From: an uncultured Carboxylicivirga sp.
GTDB taxonomy: Bacteria > Bacteroidota > Bacteroidia > Bacteroidales > Marinilabiliaceae
Direction of reading: 5' to 3'
Length of the DNA: 64,000 nucleotides
Assembly: GCF_963668385.1 (NCBI RefSeq)
Contig: NZ_OY764327.1
Location: 1,860,001-1,924,000, forward strand
Below the pieces are notes generated by a model. The model ran no database searches, had not been told where the DNA came from, and worked only from the letters and a program-made list of their open reading frames with translations. Below, piece by piece: positions 24,989-34,236 of this stretch. The number at the start of each line of letters is the position of its first letter. Position 1 is the first letter of the stretch. The position numbers and the translations under genes are program-made.

Positions 24989-25573
24989 ATGAACAGACAA
25001 GAACAATTACAATATTGCAAAGCATGTAAGAATCAGAAATTCGATAAGCAAGAAGGAATTATTTGTAGTATTACTAATAGGAGAGCCGATTTTACTGATA
25101 GGTGCTCATCTTTTGTTGAAGATGATGATCTATCACATAAAATGGCGATGAATGATATCAGAACACAATTGATAACGCAAGAAGCAACTAAAGGTAGTCG
25201 CTTTGCTAATTATCTGATAGATATATTTATTATTCAATTATTAGGCTTTATCGTGGGCATGATAGTTGGTGTTATACTATTAATATTCGCACCTAGTTCT
25301 GCTAACCTACTTGAGGAAGACATTTTCTCATATCTATTATTTATCATGGTTGGCATTTCTTACTATACTCTTATGGAAGCCACAACAGGTCGGACTATTG
25401 GAAAGTTAATTACCCGAACAAAAGTTGTTTCTGAAAATGGTGAAAAAATGGGGATTACTACAGCCTTGTTGCGTTCTGCTAGCAGGTTTGTACCGTTTGA
25501 TGCATTATCTTTCCTGGGAGAAAATGGATGGCATGACAAATGGACCAATACTATAGTTGTGAAGCTTAAGTAA
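24989..25573 (+). CDS. RDD family membrane protein with N-terminal Cys motif
   Basis: 194 aa. Residues 10-40 hold four cysteines ('CKACKNQKFDKQEGIICS' and 'RCSSF') suggestive of a small zinc ribbon. Residues ~68-190 are an RDD domain: 'GSRFANYLIDIFIIQLLGFI' (Arg...Asp), two or three membrane helices and the closing 'GRTIGKLITRTKVVSENGEK' and 'WHDKWTNTIVV'. RDD proteins are inner-membrane and mostly of unknown function; some act in Na+/H+ exchange. Single gene with its own terminator. Confidence 0.75.
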   Translation: MNRQEQLQYCKACKNQKFDKQEGIICSITNRRADFTDRCSSFVEDDDLSHKMAMNDIRTQLITQEATKGSRFANYLIDIFIIQLLGFIVGMIVGVILLIFAPSSANLLEEDIFSYLLFIMVGISYYTLMEATTGRTIGKLITRTKVVSENGEKMGITTALLRSASRFVPFDALSFLGENGWHDKWTNTIVVKLK

Positions 25574-25592
25574 TACTTAGTATATAAAGGTT

Positions 25593-25621
25593 AAGGTGTA
25601 AAGTATCTTTACGCCTTTTTT
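25593..25621 (+). terminator. Terminator after the RDD gene
   Basis: AAGGTGTAAAG-TAT-CTTTACGCCTT, 11-bp stem (one G-T) followed by a T-run. Confidence 0.85.
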
Positions 25622-25757
25622 TGTATTTAAAAAAGGTAAAAAAGTACTTGTTTTTTTAGTCAAAGTATTTGGTGTATTAATAAATAAAAAAGGTAGATTA
25701 ATTTTTGGGAATTGGCCTAAGTTGCATTATATGAGTACTTAAAGTGCAATTAACTGT

Positions 25758-25789
25758 TTTGTGTTATTTCAACACTAAGATTATATTTG
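25758..25789 (+). promoter_or_regulatory. Bacteroidota-type promoter of the first chemoreceptor
   Basis: TTTG (25758-25761), 20 nt, TATATTTG (25782-25789): a full -33/-7 match. It lies downstream of the earliest in-frame GTG (25744), so the coding start must be the later ATG at 25906. Upstream, 25622-25757 holds no gene. Confidence 0.75.
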
Positions 25790-25905
25790 TGTCGATTATT
25801 TCACTTCAGACAATTGAACTAATCACACACAACCATTACATTTTATTTAAGGAAAGAATTGGATTTACAATCAATAGTATCCAATTATTAATAACTCATA
25901 TTACA

Positions 25906-27696
25906 ATGAAAATTAGAGATCTATCTATTAGAACTAGGTTAGGTATATCCTTTTCTGTTCTAGTGTTTTTTGTTGCATTGGTAGGATTAATTAATCATTT
26001 CGCTTTAAAGCAAACTACTGAAATAGTAAATGAAGTAAAACATTTATCGTATGCCGACAAAGACCTTGAGTCAGCTAGACTTAAAGTTATGTATTTTATT
26101 AAATTTAATGATTCAAACTCAGCCAAGGAGGCTCTGTTGTTTCTTCAGAAATCTATAAAAGAAGTTGATACATTTAAATTGGCAGATGTAGATAATAATA
26201 CAACTGAAGTAGATAGTTTAAATGATGCAATAAAAGAGTACATGTCTGGATTTGAGGATTATGTGCAATTAGAGGATAAAAAACAGGAAACTCGTAAACA
26301 CTGGTCTGAAGTTGGTGATGATTTGGGTAATACCATTACTTCAAATAAGTATTTGAATAATATGGGAGCTACTACGATTCAACTACTGAATGCACATAGT
26401 CAACTAAGGGTAAACGCATGGCAATTTGTCGCTAATCAAATTGACCAAAAAGGAAATGTAAATAGTGATATTATAACCAATTTCGTTAATAGCATTGAGT
26501 CTTGTGAGACTATTCTTGACTTATCGCATAAGCGTTATCTAAGTGCATCCCATCAATTGGCGATCAAACAAGGGAGAGATGGGTATGAGAACTATCAAAA
26601 TTCTTTCGAAGATTTTAAGAAGGTGCTTATTGAGCAAGGAAAAGCGATGAGAAGGATGCAAATAAGTAGTCGAATGGTATCAAAATTAGCAAGCAGTTTA
26701 ATAAATAAGCATACTATTGAAGAAGAATTAGTGACGTCTACAGCAGAAGTAAGAGCTTTATTAATTTTAATAGTGGCAATTATTCTTGGAGTTGTTGTAG
26801 CTCGTTATTCATCATTAAGTATCACAAAACCATTAGCAGAGAGCTTGAGCTTGGCAAATTTTCTATCAAAAGGAGAGTTGTTTCATTCGGTTAATGTTGA
26901 TGGAAAAGATGAGTTAGCTCGTTTGAATAAGGCAATGTTGCTAATGAATGAAAAATTACGAAATGTGGTAAGCGAGATCAAAGGAGGAGCGGGACAATTA
27001 AATATTGCCAGTAATCAGGTTAATTCTACCTCACAGGAATTATCTCAAGGATCGAGTGAACAAGCAGCCTCTATTGAAGAAGTGTCGACCACGATGGAGG
27101 AAATGTTGGCTAATATTGACCAAAATAATAGTAACTCAAGGGTTAGCGCTGAAAAATCTGATGAAGCATATAAAAGTATTATTGATGCGGATGAAAAAAC
27201 GAGAATAGCAATGGAAGCCAATAAGGTGATTGCTGACAAAGTCACTGTTATTAATGATATTGCGATGCAAACTAATATTTTAGCATTAAATGCAGCTGTT
27301 GTAGCAGCACGTGCTGGTGAACATGGGCGAGGTTTTAATGTAGTAGCCAATGAAGTTCGTATTTTAGCTGAACGTAGTCAGGAAGCAGCTGTGGAAATTA
27401 TTAAATTAGTTGATCAGAGTCGCGACTCTGCCATTATTGCTAGTGATAAAATAGTCGGTGTATTACCATTACTAAAAGAATCAAATACATTGATGAACGA
27501 AATAGCATTGGCTACAACCGAACAACGAGAAGGATCAAACCAAATAAATAATGCACTACATCAACTTAACTTAGTAACCCAGCAAAATGCTGCAGGTAGT
27601 GAGGAGTTGGCAAGTAGCGCTGAAGAATTAAGCTCTCAGGCTGATCTGCTCAATGGATTAATTAATTTCTTTAAGGTTGAGAAGGTATCTGCTTAG
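25906..27696 (+). CDS. Methyl-accepting chemotaxis protein (receptor 1)
   Basis: 596 aa from ATG 25906. Membrane helices ~14-32 and ~280-300 flank a periplasmic four-helix-bundle sensor; then HAMP ('[20 protein letters not shown]') and a long coiled-coil signalling domain with tip '[20 protein letters not shown]'. In most receptors the tip reads NAAxEAARAGE; here the Glu is Val (residue 466). The C-terminus is '...[12 protein letters not shown]', without a CheR-binding pentapeptide. It senses an unknown ligand and should signal through CheA/CheW, neither of which is in the window. The next gene is a close paralog. Confidence 0.9.
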   Translation: MKIRDLSIRTRLGISFSVLVFFVALVGLINHFALKQTTEIVNEVKHLSYADKDLESARLKVMYFIKFNDSNSAKEALLFLQKSIKEVDTFKLADVDNNTTEVDSLNDAIKEYMSGFEDYVQLEDKKQETRKHWSEVGDDLGNTITSNKYLNNMGATTIQLLNAHSQLRVNAWQFVANQIDQKGNVNSDIITNFVNSIESCETILDLSHKRYLSASHQLAIKQGRDGYENYQNSFEDFKKVLIEQGKAMRRMQISSRMVSKLASSLINKHTIEEELVTSTAEVRALLILIVAIILGVVVARYSSLSITKPLAESLSLANFLSKGELFHSVNVDGKDELARLNKAMLLMNEKLRNVVSEIKGGAGQLNIASNQVNSTSQELSQGSSEQAASIEEVSTTMEEMLANIDQNNSNSRVSAEKSDEAYKSIIDADEKTRIAMEANKVIADKVTVINDIAMQTNILALNAAVVAARAGEHGRGFNVVANEVRILAERSQEAAVEIIKLVDQSRDSAIIASDKIVGVLPLLKESNTLMNEIALATTEQREGSNQINNALHQLNLVTQQNAAGSEELASSAEELSSQADLLNGLINFFKVEKVSA

Positions 27697-28001
27697 GTAA
27701 ATCATATGTAGACCTGGTTAATAAAAATTGAAAGACTAGTATTGAAAAACATTCTGTTTATAATTTAAAATATTTTAAAGGGTGCATGGTGTTGAATATT
27801 AGTGTGTAGTATGATGTATTTAAATAATCAAATAATTTATTTCTGCTATTGACACTTTACATTTGATTTAATATTCAATAAATTTAATTTACAATACGGA
27901 AACACAACGCTGTTGGATAGATAAATAACCTACGGAAAGTACTTATAATATATTCTTGCAAGGATGAGCGAGAATAAATGTTGAACAAAAGTGCTTTAGT
28001 T
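27697..28001 (+). promoter_or_regulatory. Gap with candidate promoter of receptor 2
   Basis: About 300 bp of AT-rich DNA without a gene. TACATTTG at 27858-27865 is a full -7 match, with TTTA 18 nt upstream as a weak -33. This would give a 5' UTR of about 130 nt and independent transcription of the second receptor. Confidence 0.4.
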
Positions 28002-29882
28002 ATGAGAATTAGACATTTATCTATTAGAGTTCGGTTATTAATTGGCTCAGCAATACTAATTGTTTTTATTGCTTTAATTGGAGGTTTAAGTTGGTACTCT
28101 TTATCCGAGATTGAAGCCATTGTAAAATCTGCGAATCATATTAAAAAAGCTGAATCGGAGTTATTAAGTGCACGTTTAAAGGTGATGTACTTTATTAAGT
28201 TTGTTGATTATGATTCGGGAAATGAAGCGATTGAATTTTTGGATAAGGCAAGTACTGAAGTAGAGACTATATTAAATACTTATGATGAAGAAATAGCTTC
28301 CGTCAAAGCTTTGCACCAAGAGATTTTGCTTTACAAACAGGCCTTAACTAAATATATAAAGCTAGAAAAAGAGAAGCAAAATACTAGGGTTCAATGGTCG
28401 GAATATGGCCAAGTAATAGGAGATATTGTTACTAAGGATAAGTATTTAATAAAAATGGGTGATAACACACTAAAGTTATTTAATGCTCATCATCATCTAC
28501 GTTTAGCTGCCTGGCAATTTGTGTCGAATCCTTCTGATAAGAATGGATATTTAGTAGAGACTTCAGTAGATCAATTTGATGAAAATATTCAAAGCTGTTT
28601 CAGTGTTTTGGAATCTTTTAATAGAGGAAACAGTAATTCTCAGCGTAAATCTATTGAGAAAGCGATCAACGGCTATCATGATTATCAAAATGCATTTGGA
28701 GTGTTTATGCAAGCTTTAATCGATCAGGGAGTGGAGTTGAGAAGTATGCAAGCTGCAGGAGCTGAGGTTGCCCATGATACAAATGTATCGGTAGCTTTTC
28801 TTTTAGATCAAGAAACTTATATTATAAAAAGAGCAGGCATTATTATCTTGTTATTATTAATAGCGGGTGTTATTTTAGGTACAATTGTATCGCGATTGAC
28901 TGCGATTAGTATCACTAAACCTTTAAATGAAGGTGTTGAACTAGCCGAACGACTTGCCAAAGGAGAACTTTATCATAGCGTGGTAATAGAAGGTAATGAT
29001 GAGTTAACCCGACTCAATAATGCTATGTTTAAGATGAATGAAAAGTTAAAAGAGGTAGTTCGTGATATTAAAGTGGGTTCTGAGCAATTGGCATCATCTA
29101 GTGATCAAGTTAATTCTACTTCACAAGACTTTTCTCAAGGAGCTACAGAACAAGCGGCTGCGTTAGAAGAAGTGTCTACAACAATGGAAGAAATGTTAGC
29201 TACTATTGAGCAAAGTTTAGAGAATTCCCTAAAATGTGCACATAAATCCAGCGAAGTACATAGCGGTATTAAAAAGGCCGTTGAAGGTTCAACAAAAACA
29301 GTGGAATCAAATAAAATCATTGTTGATAAAATAGCAGTGATCAATGACATTGCATTTCAAACAAATATTTTGGCATTGAATGCTGCCGTTGTAGCAGCAA
29401 GAGCTGGTGAGCAAGGTAAGAGCTTTGCTGTTGTGGCAGGAGAAGTACGACGCTTGTCTGAATTATGTCAGAAGGTGGCAGAAGAAATAGTTACACTTGC
29501 CGAAGATAGCCATGCCTTTGCGCAAGACGCCAATAATGAATTATTGGGTATTCAACCTGCAATTAACGAATCAAATTCGCTGATGCAAGAGATAGCAGCG
29601 AGCTCAAAGGAACAAAAAGAAGGAACGAATCAGATAAGTTCAGCCCTACAGCAATTAAATGTAGTTACACAGCAAAGTGCGGCTGGAAGTGAAGAGTTAG
29701 CCGGAAGTTCAAAAGAGTTAAACTCTCAGGCACATCATCTCGATAATTTGGTGGGTTTTTTTAGAGTAGAAGAATTAGTGGGTGCAAATGGAAAAACTGA
29801 AAAACGTATAGTATCATCTGATCCTATTTACACTGGTGGAAGTTATGACGAAAACTTTCAGGATCAGTATGAGAAATTTTGA
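28002..29882 (+). CDS. Methyl-accepting chemotaxis protein (receptor 2, tethered type)
   Basis: 626 aa from ATG 28002, chosen because '[15 protein letters not shown]' aligns with the start of receptor 1 ('[15 protein letters not shown]'); ATG 27978 is possible. Same plan: periplasmic helical sensor, HAMP ('[20 protein letters not shown]'), signalling tip '[20 protein letters not shown]' with Val464 where Glu is usual. It carries an extra ~30-residue tail ending 'QDQYEKF'; the last five residues QYEKF fit the x-[HFYW]-x-x-[HFYW] pattern of CheR-tethering pentapeptides. Tandem duplication with receptor 1, with strong divergence in the sensor region. Confidence 0.9.
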   Translation: MRIRHLSIRVRLLIGSAILIVFIALIGGLSWYSLSEIEAIVKSANHIKKAESELLSARLKVMYFIKFVDYDSGNEAIEFLDKASTEVETILNTYDEEIASVKALHQEILLYKQALTKYIKLEKEKQNTRVQWSEYGQVIGDIVTKDKYLIKMGDNTLKLFNAHHHLRLAAWQFVSNPSDKNGYLVETSVDQFDENIQSCFSVLESFNRGNSNSQRKSIEKAINGYHDYQNAFGVFMQALIDQGVELRSMQAAGAEVAHDTNVSVAFLLDQETYIIKRAGIIILLLLIAGVILGTIVSRLTAISITKPLNEGVELAERLAKGELYHSVVIEGNDELTRLNNAMFKMNEKLKEVVRDIKVGSEQLASSSDQVNSTSQDFSQGATEQAAALEEVSTTMEEMLATIEQSLENSLKCAHKSSEVHSGIKKAVEGSTKTVESNKIIVDKIAVINDIAFQTNILALNAAVVAARAGEQGKSFAVVAGEVRRLSELCQKVAEEIVTLAEDSHAFAQDANNELLGIQPAINESNSLMQEIAASSKEQKEGTNQISSALQQLNVVTQQSAAGSEELAGSSKELNSQAHHLDNLVGFFRVEELVGANGKTEKRIVSSDPIYTGGSYDENFQDQYEKF

Positions 29883-29895
29883 GTTAGTTCCGGAG

Positions 29896-29921
29896 TCAGA
29901 CCAGACAACGGTCTGGTCTGA
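29896..29921. terminator. Hairpin between receptor 2 and pyrH
   Basis: TCAGACCAGAC-AACG-GTCTGGTCTGA, perfect 11-bp stem between convergent genes. Only short T/A runs flank it, so it may act in both directions, perhaps weakly. Confidence 0.7.
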
Positions 29922-29931
29922 TTTCAAAATA

Positions 29932-30639
29932 TTATGAGTGTACTAAGGTACCAATATTATCACCTTTCAATACTTTTATAAGATTGCCTTTTGTATCCAT
30001 GTCGAAAACAACAATAGCCAGGCTGTTTTCTTTGCACATGGTTGTGGCTGTTAAATCCATAATTTTCAGACCACGATTATAAATTTCATCAAATGTAATT
30101 TCATCAAACTTAGTTGCCGAAGGGTCTTTTTCCGGATCAGCAGTATAAATGCCATCAACACGGGTTCCTTTTAACATTACATCAGCCTCAATTTCAATAC
30201 CACGAAGAGATGAACCAGTATCTGTTGTAAAATAGGGATTACCAGTACCTCCAACTAAAATAACTACTTCGCCGTTTTCAAGGGCTGCAACAGCTTTGGG
30301 TTTGTCGTAGTATTCTCCAACTGGTTCCATGCGAATAGCAGACAGTAAACGAGCTTTAATACCTAAATTAATTAATGCTGATTGCAGTGCTAATCCGTTA
30401 ATAGCTGTGGCAAGCATTCCCATTTGGTCGCCTTTGTAACGATCAAAGCCTTTAGAAGCACCTGATAGCCCGCGAAAAATGTTACCGCCGCCGATAACAA
30501 TACCTACCTGAACGCCCATATCTGTGGCTTCTTTGATTTGTTCGGCATAATCGTTCAAACGATCAGGATCAATGCCATATCCTTGTTCTCCCATTAAGGA
30601 TTCACCGCTGAGTTTAAGAAGTATTCTTTTGTATTTCAT
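29932..30639 (-). CDS. pyrH: UMP kinase
   Basis: 235 aa, full length. Amino-acid-kinase fold with 'YKRILLKLSGESLMGEQGYG', 'GIVIGGGNIFRG', 'GDQMGMLATAINGLAL', 'GTGNPYFTTDTGSSLRGIEI' and 'DGIYTADPEKDPSATKF'. Phosphorylates UMP to UDP for pyrimidine nucleotides; hexameric in bacteria and allosterically controlled by GTP/UTP. Follows rpsB-tsf as in most bacteria, but here has its own promoter and is separated from tsf by a terminator. Confidence 0.97.
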   Translation of the reverse strand: MKYKRILLKLSGESLMGEQGYGIDPDRLNDYAEQIKEATDMGVQVGIVIGGGNIFRGLSGASKGFDRYKGDQMGMLATAINGLALQSALINLGIKARLLSAIRMEPVGEYYDKPKAVAALENGEVVILVGGTGNPYFTTDTGSSLRGIEIEADVMLKGTRVDGIYTADPEKDPSATKFDEITFDEIYNRGLKIMDLTATTMCKENSLAIVVFDMDTKGNLIKVLKGDNIGTLVHS

Positions 30640-30704
30640 TTTATAGTATCAAGATGTAAGTACAAAGTATCAAGATGATGTGTAAACATTTTCTTGATAC
30701 ATAA

Positions 30705-30736
30705 CAAAAGTAGTAAGTCCTTTAGCAAGCTACAAA
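30705..30736 (-). promoter_or_regulatory. Promoter of pyrH
   Basis: Reverse strand reads TTTG (30736-30733), 20 nt, TACTTTTG (30712-30705): full -33/-7 match, about 65 nt upstream of the pyrH ATG. The leader between contains two copies of GTATCAAGAT (30646, 30667) and an inverted near copy (30691-30700). Confidence 0.7.
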
Positions 30737-30763
30737 CACTGCACTGTTTTTATTTTTTAGACA

Positions 30764-30793
30764 CAAAAAAAGGGGCTTATGAGCCCCTTTTTT
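30764..30793 (-). terminator. Terminator after tsf
   Basis: AAAAAGGGGCT-TATG-AGCCCCTTTTT, strong stem with A/T runs on both sides; ends the rplM-rpsI-rpsB-tsf unit. Confidence 0.9.
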
Positions 30794-30810
30794 AATATGT
30801 TGACGTATCA

Positions 30811-31635
30811 TTAGTCTAATGAAAAACGTTTGAAATCAACTGCAGTTAAGCCTTTGTTTGCACTATCAAGATATTGTTTGATAGAAACTTTGTTGTCTTT
30901 TACAAAAGCCTGGTTTAATAAAGTGCTTTCTTTGAAGAACTTGTTTAAACGACCCATTGCAATTTTTTCCAACATTGCTTCTGGCTTACCTTCGTTACGA
31001 GCTAGTTCTTTACCAATCTCCAACTCTTTTTCTTTAATGTCAGCAGGAACACTGTTTTCATCCAATGCAACTGGAGCCATAGCAGCAGCCTGCATAGCAA
31101 CGTCTCTACCAACTTGAGCATCGATGTCAGCTTGGTTGTAACCCACCAAAGTAGCTAATTTATTACCTGGGTGAATGTAAGCAACAACTGATTCAGCAGC
31201 AATTGTATCAAAAGCTGAAAGATCAATTTTTTCACCAATAACACCAGTTTGTTCTGTAATTAACTCTAGAACAGGACGTCCGTCCAAATCTAAAGCTTTT
31301 ACAGCTTCAGCGTCAGTCGCGCCAGCAGCTAAAGCAGTATCTAAGATGGATGTAGCAAATGCTACAAAGCTTTCATTTTTAGCAACAAAGTCAGTTTCAC
31401 AGTTTAAAACAATGATTGCACCATTTTTACCGTCTTCAGTAACTTTTGCTAAAACAACACCTTCAGTAGCTTCTCTGTCGGCACGTTTACTTGCAATAGC
31501 TTGACCTTTTTTACGGATGATTTCAACTGCTTTGTCGAAATCACCTTCAGCTTCAGTTAAAGCCTTTTTACAATCCATCATACCGGCACCGGTAGTCTTT
31601 CTTAATTTGCTTACGTCAGCAGCAGTGATAGCCAT
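30811..31635 (-). CDS. tsf: Translation elongation factor Ts
   Basis: 274 aa. N-terminal UBA-like region 'VSKLRKTTGAGMMDCKKALT' and 'AVEIIRKKG', then the diagnostic EF-Ts block 'VVLNCETDFVAKNESF' and the dimerisation core with 'DVAMQAAAMAPVAL'. Exchanges GDP for GTP on EF-Tu. Follows rpsB by 32 bp as in nearly all bacteria. The C-terminus ends 'LTAVDFKRFSLD'. No anomaly. Confidence 0.97.
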   Translation of the reverse strand: MAITAADVSKLRKTTGAGMMDCKKALTEAEGDFDKAVEIIRKKGQAIASKRADREATEGVVLAKVTEDGKNGAIIVLNCETDFVAKNESFVAFATSILDTALAAGATDAEAVKALDLDGRPVLELITEQTGVIGEKIDLSAFDTIAAESVVAYIHPGNKLATLVGYNQADIDAQVGRDVAMQAAAMAPVALDENSVPADIKEKELEIGKELARNEGKPEAMLEKIAMGRLNKFFKESTLLNQAFVKDNKVSIKQYLDSANKGLTAVDFKRFSLD

Positions 31636-31667
31636 GATATTTTCTTTTTAAAAAGTTAAAAATCAAA

Positions 31668-32498
31668 TTACTCTTTAGTAGTTCCTTCTTCTGAAGCTTT
31701 AGGAGCTTCTTCAACTACTTCATCTTCTTTTTTAGCTTTAGCCTTTGCAGGTTCAGCTTTTTTGCTACGAGCAGCTCTTTTTTCTTTAGAACCATCGCTA
31801 TCTTTCTCGGCTTTACGTTCGTTCAATCCTTCTTGCATAGCCTTTACCATAACGTCAGTAATCAATTCGATAGACTTTGTAGCATCATCGTTTGCAGGAA
31901 TAACATAGTCTACGCTTGATGGATCCGAGTTGGTATCAACAATACCGAAAACAGGGATATTTAAGCGAATAGCTTCTTTTACTGCAATGTGTTCTTTCAT
32001 TACGTCAATAACGAACATAGCAGCAGGAAGACGAGTCAAATCAGCAATTGAACCTAAAGTTTTGTCCAATTTAGCACGTTGACGAGTAATTTGAAGTCTT
32101 TCACGTTTCGACAAGTTGTTCCATGACTTATCAGCCATCAATTTGTCGATAGAAGTCATTTTTTTCACTGCTTTACGGATAGTGGGGAAGTTGGTTAACA
32201 TACCACCTGGCCATCTTTCAACAACATAAGGCATGTTTACACTACCAACTTTATCAGCAATGATTTCTTTCGCTTGTTTCTTCGTAGCTACGAATAACAC
32301 TTTCCGACCTGATTTTGCAATCTGTTTAAGTGCATCGGCAGCTTCGTCGATTTTTACAGCTGTTTTGTGTAAGTCAAGAATGTGAATTCCATTACGCTCC
32401 ATGAAAATGTAAGGAGCCATGGCTGGGTTCCACTTTCTTTTTAAGTGACCGAAGTGTACTCCGGCATTCAATAATTCCTCGAAATTAACTCTAGGCAT
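31668..32498 (-). CDS. rpsB: 30S ribosomal protein S2
   Basis: 276 aa. Core S2 (~1-225) with 'LLNAGVHFGHLKRKWNPAM', 'HILDLHKTAVKIDEAADAL', 'ERWPGGMLTNFPTIRKAVKK' and 'GIVDTNSDPSSVDYVIPAND'. Beyond ~230 is a Lys/Ala/Glu-rich tail ('KKAEPAKAKAKKEDEVVEEA') longer than in E. coli, common in Bacteroidota. Located between rpsI and tsf. A 9-bp helix in the upstream gap may be an autoregulatory leader. Confidence 0.97.
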   Translation of the reverse strand: MPRVNFEELLNAGVHFGHLKRKWNPAMAPYIFMERNGIHILDLHKTAVKIDEAADALKQIAKSGRKVLFVATKKQAKEIIADKVGSVNMPYVVERWPGGMLTNFPTIRKAVKKMTSIDKLMADKSWNNLSKRERLQITRQRAKLDKTLGSIADLTRLPAAMFVIDVMKEHIAVKEAIRLNIPVFGIVDTNSDPSSVDYVIPANDDATKSIELITDVMVKAMQEGLNERKAEKDSDGSKEKRAARSKKAEPAKAKAKKEDEVVEEAPKASEEGTTKE

Positions 32499-32537
32499 TT
32501 TAATTTTTTTAAAGTTGTTTACTTTCTGTTTAAATCA

Positions 32538-32579
32538 ATCTTTAAGTAGTTCCTCATTATAAAGAGTAGTCTTAAAGAT
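32538..32579 (-). promoter_or_regulatory. Candidate rpsB leader structure
   Basis: In the 108-nt gap between rpsI and rpsB the transcript can form ATCTTTAAG (32579-32571) paired with CTTAAAGAT (32546-32538), 9 bp, enclosing 24 nt. It starts 40 nt upstream of the S2 ATG. There is no T-run, so not a terminator. A ribosomal-protein leader is inferred. Confidence 0.4.
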
Positions 32580-32606
32580 TTAGATACTAAACACACCTGA
32601 TAAATA

Positions 32607-32993
32607 TTAACGTTTAGAGAACTGGAATCTCTTACGTGCTTTAGGTTGACCTGGTTTCTTACGCTCAACAACACGAGAGTCGCGAGTCATGAAACCTTCA
32701 GCTTTCAAAGCAGGTTTATTTTCTGCGTCAATTTTCACAAGTGCGCGGGCAATAGCTAAGCGCACTGCCTCTGCTTGTCCTTTGGTACCACCTCCGTAAA
32801 GGTTGATTTTGATGTCGTAGTTATCAGCTACACCAATAACATTCAAAGGTTGTTTTACAATGTATTGTAATGTGGCATCAGGGAAATAGTTTGCCAACTC
32901 ACGCTTGTTAATGGTGATTTGACCTTTTCCTTCGCTCAAATAAATACGAGCAACTGCCTCTTTTCTTCTACCAATAGCATTAATCACTTCCAT
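32607..32993 (-). CDS. rpsI: 30S ribosomal protein S9
   Basis: 128 aa, normal length. 'VINAIGRRKEAVARIYLSEG', 'GGGTKGQAEAVRLAIARALV' and the C-terminal 'RDSRVVERKKPGQPKARKRF' followed by 'QFSKR', whose basic tail reaches the P-site tRNA. Follows rplM by 5 bp, the universal L13-S9 pair. Confidence 0.98.
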   Translation of the reverse strand: MEVINAIGRRKEAVARIYLSEGKGQITINKRELANYFPDATLQYIVKQPLNVIGVADNYDIKINLYGGGTKGQAEAVRLAIARALVKIDAENKPALKAEGFMTRDSRVVERKKPGQPKARKRFQFSKR

Positions 32994-32998
32994 ATTGC

Positions 32999-33454
32999 TT
33001 ATTTAAGAGTGTTAATATCAATTACTTTAGGTTGTTGAGCTTCGTGCTTGTGCTCATTTCCAACGTATACATACAGATTTCTGAAACATTGACGTCCAAG
33101 ACGATTTTTAGGTAACATACCTTTGATCGCTCTTTCTACTAATCTTTCAGGTTTTTTAGCGAATAATTGCGCTGGAGTAACTTCTGTTTGTCCACCTGGG
33201 TAACCACTATGGTAAAAGAAAACACGCTGGTCCCATTTGTTACCAGTCAATTTAACTTTGTCTGCGTTTAAGATAATCACGTTATCTCCACAGTCCATAT
33301 GAGGAGTATAATTTGGCTTATACTTACCTCTTAACAATTTAGCAACTTTTGTTGCCAAACGACCAACCACCATGTCTGTTGCATCAACAACTACCCACTC
33401 TTTGTTGATAGTAGATTTAGTGACTGAAAGCGTTTTGTAACTTAAAGTATCCAT
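32999..33454 (-). CDS. rplM: 50S ribosomal protein L13
   Basis: 151 aa. Signature 'WVVVDATDMVVGRLATKVAK', 'GDNVIILNADKVKLTGNKWD' and 'AIKGMLPKNRLGRQCFRNLY'. First gene of the reverse-strand ribosomal block. A TACTTTTG -7 element lies 123 bp upstream and a long-range helix is possible in the leader. Confidence 0.98.
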   Translation of the reverse strand: MDTLSYKTLSVTKSTINKEWVVVDATDMVVGRLATKVAKLLRGKYKPNYTPHMDCGDNVIILNADKVKLTGNKWDQRVFFYHSGYPGGQTEVTPAQLFAKKPERLVERAIKGMLPKNRLGRQCFRNLYVYVGNEHKHEAQQPKVIDINTLK

Positions 33455-33501
33455 TTCTTAACTTTATTATTTATAACAAATTGCAAAAGCGAAAAATCTC
33501 C

Positions 33502-33565
33502 TATCCGACTTTAGGTCCCACCCCAAAATCAGTAGAAAGAACAATTCAACTTTTCAGATCGGATA
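33502..33565 (-). promoter_or_regulatory. Candidate rplM leader structure
   Basis: Within the predicted rplM 5' UTR the reverse strand can pair TATCCGA (33565-33559) with TCGGATA (33508-33502), a perfect 7-bp helix closing a 50-nt region. L13 leaders are known in other phyla; a similar role here is inferred, not shown. Confidence 0.35.
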
Positions 33566-33576
33566 ATAATCGGCCG

Positions 33577-33584
33577 CAAAAGTA
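33577..33584 (-). promoter_or_regulatory. -7 element of the rplM operon
   Basis: Reverse strand TACTTTTG, full match to TAnnTTTG. No exact TTTG at -33. Confidence 0.5.
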
Positions 33585-33686
33585 CTCTAATTATTTGTTA
33601 TTTACTAATGTTAAGATAAAAAAATAGTTAAGTTTTGTTCTTTGAAGAAAAAAGAACCATCTTGTTTGGCCAAATTTTATTTTGAT

Positions 33687-34154
33687 ATGGAAAAGACGAA
33701 GTGGATGACAGAGGCTATTGAGCTATCGAAAAGTAATGTTGTGAATGGAGGAGGTCCTTTTGGTGCTGTTATTGTGAGAGATAACCAAATAGTGGGTAAA
33801 GGTGTTAACCGGGTTACTGCTAATTGTGATCCAACAGCACATGCTGAAGTGAGTGCTATAAGAGAAGCTTCAAAAAACTTAGGAACATTTGATTTGTCCG
33901 ATTGTGAAATTTATACCTCTTGCGAACCATGTCCGATGTGTTTAGGAGCTATCTATTGGGCACGGTTAAAAACTATCTATTATGGCAATACAAAAGTGGA
34001 TGCTGCTAAAATAGGTTTTGACGATCAGTTTATTTACGACGAATTAGATAAGAATATTGAAGATAGAAGCATTCCAACAAAACAATTTATGCCAGAAAAG
34101 GCGATTGCGGCTTTTAAATTGTGGGACGAAAAAGAAGATAAGATAGAGTATTAA
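33687..34154 (+). CDS. guaD: Guanine deaminase
   Basis: 155 aa from ATG 33687 (a TTG at 33642 is less likely). CDA-fold zinc site: His52 and Glu54 in 'DPTAHAEVSAIRE', Cys82 and Cys85 in 'CEPCPMCLGAIYWAR'. The segments 'GGPFGAVIV', 'PCPMCLGAIYWAR' and 'AKIGFDDQFIYDELDK' plus the C-terminal '..IEY' agree closely with Bacillus subtilis GuaD as I recall it, rather than with tRNA deaminase TadA. Converts guanine to xanthine in purine salvage. Divergent from rplM. Confidence 0.85.
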   Translation: MEKTKWMTEAIELSKSNVVNGGGPFGAVIVRDNQIVGKGVNRVTANCDPTAHAEVSAIREASKNLGTFDLSDCEIYTSCEPCPMCLGAIYWARLKTIYYGNTKVDAAKIGFDDQFIYDELDKNIEDRSIPTKQFMPEKAIAAFKLWDEKEDKIEY

Positions 34155-34236
34155 AAATTGCCAATTAATCAATTTTCGATTTGTCAATGTTTAAAAACTG
34201 AAAGTTTGCTTATCAAGAAAATATTAATCAAGGCAG

